The position numbers and the translations under genes are program-made. From Dactylonectria macrodidyma (lineage: Eukaryota > Ascomycota > Sordariomycetes > Hypocreales > Nectriaceae): a DNA stretch of 64,000 nt. Below are positions 57,052 through 64,000 of this stretch, piece by piece. The stretch covers positions 1,302,001 to 1,366,000 of the forward strand of contig JAGMUV010000011.1 of NCBI GenBank assembly GCA_020744425.1, written 5' to 3'. Each line of letters opens with the position of its first letter. Position 1 is the first letter of the stretch. The notes below the pieces were generated by a model that searched no databases, had not been told where the DNA came from, and saw nothing but the letters and a program-made list of their open reading frames with translations.

Positions 57052-58628
57052 TTACTCAGGCTTCCGGCCGTATACAACGCGTTGGCGGTAGTACGGATGG
57101 AATTTGCCTGAGCGGATTTCGCGACGCAGCTGGGCGCAGTATAGCGTGACCTCCTCTTGCGACCACCCCAGGACCATGTTCGCCATGTAGAGAACATAGC
57201 CCTCGTAGTCCTGCTCGAGAGCTGCTTGCGCAAATTGACCGATTTCTCGAAGCCGGTCCTCCTTTGCCCAGCCTCCAATGGGCGCCTGTAATGTTTATCC
57301 TGGTCAGTTTGTGGTCGTTGAAAGTGTCGGGCCGTTAGACTTGCCTTGAGGTCCCAGGTTTTGATGTCAACAAAGCCAGCTTCCTCCATGTACTTTCGCT
57401 GCAGATCATCGTCCAAGATGGTAAAAGTTCGGCCCAGCTTCTTGCCTCCTTCGATGAAGAATTTTCCCCATTCATTAATTGCACAAGTGTCCGTCACGGT
57501 GCCGTCGTCACTCTCCATCATCGCAGAGGCCTCATAGCTTTCGACCCAGCCACCAGGCTTACAAACACGGTAGGCTTCCTTGATTAGACCAGACCAATCG
57601 CTAATGCTTCCGTATAGATAACGCATGTGAACGTAGTCGATGGAGTCGGGCTTGAATGTCCACTCTTGGGTGCAATCCTCAATTTCACTTCATTTGTTAG
57701 AGCAGCTCATCACATTCTCATGATATTACTCACAACTTAACATTCGGAGGCACCCATGAAGGCTGGATTGGGGACAGATCTGTTCCAATCACCTCGGCGT
57801 TGGGATACTGGTCGGCAAAGTCGCTATATCTCGTCAGCATGGATCTTTAAAGACCGGCGGAAACTTCCTACATGGCCCAGATGCCTGATTAGTCAATTCT
57901 CATTAGCTTCAATTAACCAGACGCAAGAAGCTGAAATAGAGTTACCTGTTCCGGTTCCAATATCCAGTACTTTCTATCGCAGAGGTCAACAACTAGCACC
58001 AAACACTCACAAACATGAGCTGCCTACTTGGATGCTGTCTTCCAAAGGGGCCAAGAAGAGTTTTCCTTCGAGTGAAAGTGATAAGAGGTGGTGACTAAAG
58101 AGTAAGAAAAGTTTCCCGCATGGTGTTAATCATAAACTGACTTGATATCCATGGATTCATTGTGATGCTCATCATTCGGAGTCCTATCTGGTGTCAGTTT
58201 GCCTGAACTATGGTCTGGGAAAGAGAGAGGATATTTACCAATACTCCGCATTGCCTTGTTCCGAGTGATAGGTTCGGCCATTGATGGTTCTATACCGTAG
58301 GATGCTGGATGTGATTGACGCAGTTGAGCTGGCGTTGTCGTCTCCAACCGCGGAGTCAGCATCGTCATCCTCGATCGGATCCGTCTGGACAAGAGTTAGC
58401 TACTAAGAATCACGGGGATAATTATCTCCAGGTACATGCTTCAGCGAGTTGGGCCCAGTGCTCAGCGGTGTGCAACTGAACTCCGTTGCCGCTTCCCTGG
58501 GAGAGCGGCGTTTGAGGCCTTTCCTCGCCAGGGGAATTGGCGGGGGGTGTCGTGGTTGCGGGTGCCGGCGCTAGTTTGCTGTCAGCAGTGCCGTGCGAGC
58601 GCTTCCTAGTGTGGGCAACAGCATACAT
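57052..58628 (-). CDS. LaeA-like SAM-dependent methyltransferase
   Basis: Class I methyltransferase of the fungal LaeA/UMTA family; relatives include regulators of secondary metabolism and small-molecule enzymes. Seven or so exons; the first (58628 down) is a low-complexity Pro/Thr tail. The core reads [38 protein letters not shown], then [14 protein letters not shown] (SAM motif I, split by two introns), [32 protein letters not shown] and [14 protein letters not shown]. The last exon carries [20 protein letters not shown] and ends VVYGRKPE. Exon joins I checked keep frame, and length is normal. The Ser-rich N-terminal tail differs from LaeA itself, so a role as a global regulator should not be assumed. 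Confidence 0.86.
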
Positions 58629-60106
58629 GTCATTTTACTGATTTGGAGGTGTCCTTGCTAGGAAGGTAGATGAAGAGTTGAGACGAAACGACAAGGTTGA
58701 GTTGCAGATGGCGATCAAGGCGAACAGCGCGACAACTGCCGGCAAGTAATTTACAGTCGGTGTTGGCAGACCCAGAATACTATCACGCCGCGGCATGCCA
58801 CGTAGCATGCGCGAACAACTGCACCTGCTAATCAGCTCGCAGTGACGTGACAATGTGACAACGAAAGTGGGGGATCTTCAGTGGGGGACCTCGAAACGGT
58901 GGCAAGACCGGAGGAGGTTGGGTCTCAAAAGCCAGAGCTTGCCATATCTGATCCTTAAGGTGTTGGTGATCATGCATGGCCACATTTTTCTCTCTGAACT
59001 TCTCGAACCAAAGTTAATGGCTATAAATAGACAGGCATCAGGTTTGTTGAATAGAATAATTTGGGTTATGCAGCTGGTGTCAGTCGACTATTAAGCCCAA
59101 GCATGAATTGGAGTGTGGGGCATTTCTGCAGCTCGGGACGGGCCGAAGACCCTGAACAAGCAAACTGGCATCTGCAGTTCGACAAAAGAAATCAACCCAA
59201 TTCCCTTAGGAGTCGGCTCCTGTTAAATATTTCGCTGGTTATTGTAGCTTCAAAATTGGAAAGGCCAATTCAAACCACCGTTTCATCGTAGCCTGGGACC
59301 GAATGGAAAAAGCACTCGTAATTAGGACTGGTCCTGTCCCAACTGGGGGCTACTCGAAGGTCGGGATGTGTAGCAAGTTTGAGTGGGCATCATATCACCG
59401 GTCACGATAACCATCTAAATCGCCATCCTCAGCTGTGGAGCTCTAGGGAAGTAGTAGGAGTTAGAAATGCTTAAATTGTAAACCAAGATTGTACTTTTTA
59501 TTGCCTTTGTGCTAGCGACTCGCCCTTGATGGAGCGGACAGCCTATTCTATAGCTGAGCTCTTGAAGAGGTCGCAAGGGTTCCTAAGCTATTATAGCCTT
59601 GGTAACTGCCAATGATAATAGTTCCCAAATGCCTGCTGGCTGTCCATGTTTCGCTTATGAACCAGAACAATGGACGGGTCTCTACGCTAGCGATACCTCC
59701 TCAGGGCCACGTATTGTGTTCCGTTGGTTTCCTACCTGCCATAAGCCGATTACTCCTAGAATGATGACATGGAATCTCACGTCGGGGACGAGAGGGGAGT
59801 TAAATGAGGAATGATAATTGGAGTGAAGTCGCGATTGAGTATTGAGGTCCAACGTAAACATATAGATACTGCTAAAATATAAGATTATGTTAGTATTAAA
59901 TTTGCTCTGCATTGATTAATCTGTTGTCCAGAGGCTCCAATTATTACTTTGGTGACGGCTAGCCTAATCTGCCAAAAGGTTATCTCCTATCAATAATTAA
60001 GGTACTTTGTCAACGTAGATGTATTAGCTTGTCAGGAGAGTGAATGATGTTAACTTGACTCCAATTCCTCTGATTACTTTTGTACGTCAAGCAGAGATAC
60101 AGCTCG
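58629..60106. other. Intergenic, no gene seen
   Basis: 1.5 kb, AT-rich toward 59460-60060. Open frames at 58855-59094 and 59599-59814 have no motif. It lies between the methyltransferase promoter and the 3' end of the NLR gene. Confidence 0.5.
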
Positions 60107-62905
60107 CTAAGTCTCCCTTGTCCATTCTCCTAGACACCGCACCGAATTTTGAGTTTTCGGATGATCAGGACCCAGTATCTTCCGCCGAGCAGAAATGCAA
60201 TCCTTCATTAGGATTATTGCGTCATTCAATCGGCCCATATTTTTCCAAACCACAGCAAGGTTGCCTTTGGTTACCAGAGTATCAGGATGCTCTTCGCCTA
60301 GCACCCTTGACCTGATTTGTAGCGTCTTTTGATTCAGCTCTTCTGCCTCCTTCCATCGGCCTTGGTTATTATATGTCAAGGCTAGGTTTGACATGCTTAT
60401 TAGAGTATCAGGATGCTCTTCGCCCATTACCTTTAAGCAGATCTTTAACTCTTTTTCCTGTAGGTCTTCAGCCTCCTTCCATCGGCCTTGGTTATTATAT
60501 GTCGAGGCTAGGTTTGACATGCTTATTAGAGTATCAGGATGCTCTTCGCCCATTACCTTTAAGCAGATATTTAACTCTTTTTCTTGTAGGTCTTCAGCCT
60601 CCTTCCATCGGCCTTGGTCACTATATGTCAAGGCCAGGTTTGATATGCTTGTTAATGTATCAGGATGTTCATCACCCTGTATCTTCTTCTGTAGCTCAAC
60701 TAGCCGTACTTCCAGCTTCTCTGCCTCCTTCCATCGACCCTGTCTCCAGATGGTGGAGGCAAGATGGCGTTTGTTGATGAGTGTCCTGGGATGTTCCTCA
60801 CCCAACATGCTGGTGTTTGTTTCAAGAGTTTTCCTTGCTAGCTTCTCCGCCGCTGCGAAGTTCCCAATATCGTAAAGATATTGCCCACAATTTGTGAGGA
60901 GGTCCACCCACGGCTGCAGTTCATTCTCTGATCGCTTGTGTATGATGGACTCAACGTGAGGCATCAGAGCTCGACATGTGGGCCAGGTCTTGAAGTCTCT
61001 ATTTGGGAATCGCCTTGAGATGACCCACAAATATGCACGTTCCCATTCTCGTGCCTGGTCGACTGCAGACAGCCAGATTCGCGTGCAGAATTGGACTAGG
61101 GAATGCATCTCAAAAATGTCCCTGTCTGCTGTCGTTGATACGAGTGAATATCCACGGAGGACATCGAGATCATCCTCGAATTCGGTATCTTCTTGGTCAG
61201 ATGTGTCTTCATTGTCTGATGCGCTTTGTTCGTTTGATCTGCCTTCATCGACTGTGTTTTCTTTGTTGACTATATCTGCATGGCGTGGCACATCCTTCTG
61301 GTAATGACGGATCGCAAACTCGGGGATGCCTTGTGGGTTGAAAAAGCTCATGAAAGACAGCAAATATGCCGCTGATGGTCTTTCGCGTTGTATCTGTTCG
61401 AATGTGACTTGCCATGTCGTGACCACAGAGTTCGAAACAGTCTCATCTCGTCGAAGGTCTCCCGCATCACAATTCAGAAGGTTGCCTTTCTTCTTATCAC
61501 TTTTTCGAAAATCATCTAGGTATGTAGCCACTGACATGCGAGGGGCGCGGCGATTGATGTACGCAGCTGCCTGTGTAATTGCTAATGGGATATGGTCCAG
61601 AGCTTGAAGAAGCCCTGCAGCATCATCTTCGTCAAAGTCAACATCCAACTTATGCTGCAAAAGTTGCAAAGCTTGGGCGCCATCCATCGGGGAGACCTTG
61701 TGGATAGACTTGTGGCTGCCTGTCAACCTCTCTGCAGCATCTAGACTGCGAGAAGTTACCAGGATGACTCCGTTATGTCGTTTGGGCAGGAATGACGCAA
61801 GAGGCTGTTTCAAGCTCACTTCGACAAAACTTGCATCGGAAGGGTCGTGGGATGTCTTGTCCGCATCGGCAGCATGGCTGGGATAGAAAACATTGACGTC
61901 ATCAACGTTGTCCAAGACCATCAACCAAGGACCGACTTCTTCCCTCTGACACCAATCACGGACTATTCCAAGCAAGTCAACCTCGGGGTCGTTTCGTCTT
62001 GGCAGTTGGAGTTGATCTGCAATAGACCGGTATGCCTCTTGGAATCTTTGCTTTGAGCTTGCGTACACCCAGAATATGCTGGTTCGTGGTGAAATGGTGT
62101 GGATTTCATGGGCGAATTGAATGGCGAGCTGCGATTTACTTTAATTTGTCAGTGCTAATGGACTCGAGAGAGGAGATAACGCCGTGTGTGTGGTTAGAAC
62201 TACCCGAATCCACCCATGCCTAGGAGGGCCATACGGCCACTAGGGTCAGTGTAATGCTCTTTCATCCAAGTGAGGATCTCTGGTCGATCGATAAAATCAG
62301 GGTCGGGTTGGAATGGCATGCTGAAACAGGGCTTGCAAGTGACGGGCGTGTCTCTTCCGGGCTGGCGGGAGATGTCTTTGATCCTTTGACCAATGTCAAG
62401 AAGTAGCGTGCTGCAAAAACGGTACCATGTTAGAACCTTCCTCATGCTTGAATGTGAAGACGGGGAACTGATTGCCGACTTACGTTTGGTCGACTTGCAG
62501 GCTCAGAGTGATGGTACGTTCATAGCGCTCGAAGTTTGACAAAATTTGGTTGATTTCCTTAGTGTCAAAGGGCCATTTGAGAGCGCGAAATCCAAACCGG
62601 CGCATTGTTTTCCGAGTCCTGCTCGGGTCCAATTTGCTCTGCAGTTGGCCTAGCTCTAGAGTACAGTTATCGACACAGTCGAGCAACTCCCGAGATGTGG
62701 TAAGGGTGTGGGCATCTGGGCTACCGAGAAGTTTCTGCAGCCCTCGGACTACTCTACCTAGATCATCTAGACGGCTACGGAGACGCGCGATGTCGGATCT
62801 GGCGTTGCTGACAGCGGTGGAGTATTCGAGACAGAGCGTGCCGACTTTGGCGGACAGTTCTATGATGGCGATGACGCTGGCAGCCAGTCCGACTGCCTCG
62901 GCCAT
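60107..62905 (-). CDS. NLR-type STAND protein: HeLo-like N, NB-ARC, TPR
   Basis: Cytosolic signal-transducing ATPase like those in fungal non-self recognition and programmed cell death. Exons 62905-62484, 62410-62204 and 62138-60107 give 886 aa. The N-terminal domain (about 1-140) starts MAEAVGLAASVIAIIELSAK, the fungal STAND N-terminal/HeLo-like helix pattern. The NB-ARC domain has the Walker A LGMGGFGKSQLAIQFAHE (rebuilt across intron 2), Walker B WLMVLDNVDDVNVF, a sensor block NGVILVTSRS and the GLPL-like HIPLAITQAAAYI. An acidic stretch near DNEDTSDQEDTEFEDD precedes the WHD-like MHSLVQFCTRIWL. The C-terminus has five 42-residue TPR units of the GRWKEAEDLQEKEL type with EEHPDTLISMSNLA. 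Units 2 and 3 are nearly identical in DNA. The gene is intact. Confidence 0.93.
60362..60613 (-). repeat. Two near-identical 126-bp TPR-coding tandem units
   Basis: The adjacent 126-bp units differ at about three positions. They sit within a five-unit TPR array (about 60200-60760) in the 3' part of the NLR gene; the outer units are more diverged. Recent duplication or gene conversion is the simplest explanation. Confidence 0.85.
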
Positions 62906-63742
62906 GGCAAAACGATATTGAAAGATGGATAAGCCAGGCGCTGGTGAGAGCCCTCTTGAGGTGTTTTGATGCAAGGAAGTGGGAGGGGAAAGGATTTGGA
63001 TGCTGCGTAACTCGTGAGGGGCTGACGAGGCTCTTCAAGTAGGCCAGTGAGGCTTATCCTGTCTGTCTGAGAGTGTGGCGGTGGCTGTTCATCTCACGTG
63101 CATATGCACGGGGATATTAGCTTGAGTTGGTCTGTCATTCTTTCATTGGGACCTTGAAGAGAATATATGCATGCTTTCTATCACTCGTACTATTGCATAA
63201 TTACTGATATTACGAAGGCGCTAATACTATGCGCTCATTGTTTTGGGTTTTCAACGTTGTGTTAACTTATCTAGTGCAGAGGTAAGCCGCACCGGACCGT
63301 CCCGAATAGTGTCCTAATCCGCGACGCTGCTCTTTCTTAAACTTCAAGTCTTTTCCAAACCACCACTCGACCAGATTTTGCCAGAAGACAGAAAGCCATT
63401 AATAATTCACTCGCTAGATCCCTGACGGTCAGGGATGTGACGTAAGTAGGTGTGCGAGATGATGGACTCTGTGTGGTCCATATTCCCGTTCACGACGAGC
63501 TGTCTATGATGCACGGAAATCCTTCATAGCGGCTCGGGAAGGAATTAGTAAAATGCTAAAACACAAACTCACTTACATTGCTCGAAGTGATCCATTGGCT
63601 AGGCCATGAACAGCATGCCCTGCTTCTAGTTGTCTATCCACTTGCGTGTCCTGCTGCTCTGCCTGCGACACCGCCATTTCAAAACTTCTTCGCAAGCACA
63701 GCGAATAATGGCAGGCAATAACACGTCCCATTGTCACAATAT
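62906..63742. other. Intergenic, NLR promoter side
   Basis: 837 bp upstream of the NLR start and before the tRNA gene. No gene or clear repeat seen. Confidence 0.5.
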
Positions 63743-63874
63743 GTCAGAGTGGCCGAGTGGTTAAGGCGTCAGACTTGAAGCGCTCAATGAAGCTGAGATC
63801 ATCCCGATTCGGCATTGCGTGAGCCTAGATATCTGATTCCCTAGGGATCGCAGGTTCGAATCCTGTCTCTGACG
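63743..63874 (+). tRNA. tRNA-Ser (UGA) with 51-nt intron
   Basis: The acceptor stem GTCAGAG pairs with CTCTGAC at 63867-63873. The D-arm is GGCCGAGTGGTTAAGGC. Anticodon stem TCAGA/TCTGA encloses the loop CTTGAA-A with anticodon TGA at 63776-63778. The intron follows position 37 (63780-63830). A long variable arm (TCCCTAGGGA) and the T-loop TTCGAAT complete a type II tRNA, as expected for serine. Cognate codon UCA. Confidence 0.93.
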
Positions 63875-64000
63875 AAGAATATCTGAAGTCGCTTCCGTGC
63901 GAATTTTATTTTTTTGGTATGAGTCGTCGATAAATCTGTCATCGGGCCTTCGACATGCCCCTCATTTTGGCTAGGCGAAAGTGCTGTCGTATGCGCCTAG

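Noticed and set aside
1..64000. CRISPR array, bacterial operons, riboswitches
   Set aside because: The DNA is eukaryotic with introns; no regularly spaced short repeats were seen.

Overview
The window is genomic DNA of a filamentous ascomycete (Pezizomycotina, probably Sordariomycetes; the order is a guess). The evidence is short spliceosomal introns of about 43-125 bp with GT..AG (twice GC..AG) borders, Zn2Cys6 regulators with a fungal-specific middle domain, a STAND/NLR protein with a HeLo-like N-terminus, NmrA proteins, an LaeA-like methyltransferase, a GPI-anchored wall protein and an intron-bearing eukaryotic tRNA-Ser. It reads as an accessory, gene-loose region: transporters, redox enzymes, regulators, pseudogenes and one DNA transposon, with intergenic gaps of 0.5-2.6 kb.

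Layout. 1.4-5 kb: a Ure2p-type glutathione S-transferase and a 14-TM DHA2 drug-efflux transporter. 5.9-9.5 kb: an NmrA-like gene broken by one in-frame TAG, divergent from a Zn2Cys6 regulator (TF1). 9.7-16.9 kb: an unrecognised ORF, a decayed SMP-30 sugar-lactonase gene, an L-rhamnose-1-dehydrogenase-like SDR and a sugar transporter, which look like remains of a sugar oxidation module. 17.4-23.7 kb: an aldo-keto reductase, an intact NmrA protein and a second regulator (TF2) whose last exons match TF1 in length base for base. 24-31.7 kb: a sugar transporter, a DHA1 transporter and a PA14-containing GH3 beta-glucosidase, a plausible sugar release and uptake set.

32.1-39.4 kb is the clearest functional unit, an arsenic detoxification cluster: bZIP regulator, arsenite methyltransferase (ArsM), ArsH flavoprotein, Acr2-type arsenate reductase and ACR3 arsenite efflux pump. 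The bZIP/arsM divergent promoter carries three exact copies of a 14-bp word, and the acr2/acr3 divergent promoter carries a 46-bp near-perfect direct repeat.

39.7-47.2 kb: a methyltransferase relic and a third Zn2Cys6 regulator (TF3). A 2.49-kb pogo/Fot1-like transposon has inserted at TF3's start codon, with 36-bp terminal inverted repeats and a TA target duplication. Beyond it lies a wax-synthase-like membrane acyltransferase. 48.9-58.6 kb: a GPI wall protein, a second aldo-keto reductase, a HAD hydrolase (CECR5-like) and an LaeA-like methyltransferase. 60.1-62.9 kb: an NLR-type STAND protein (HeLo-like, NB-ARC, TPR) with two almost identical 126-bp TPR units. The window ends with a tRNA-Ser(UGA) gene.
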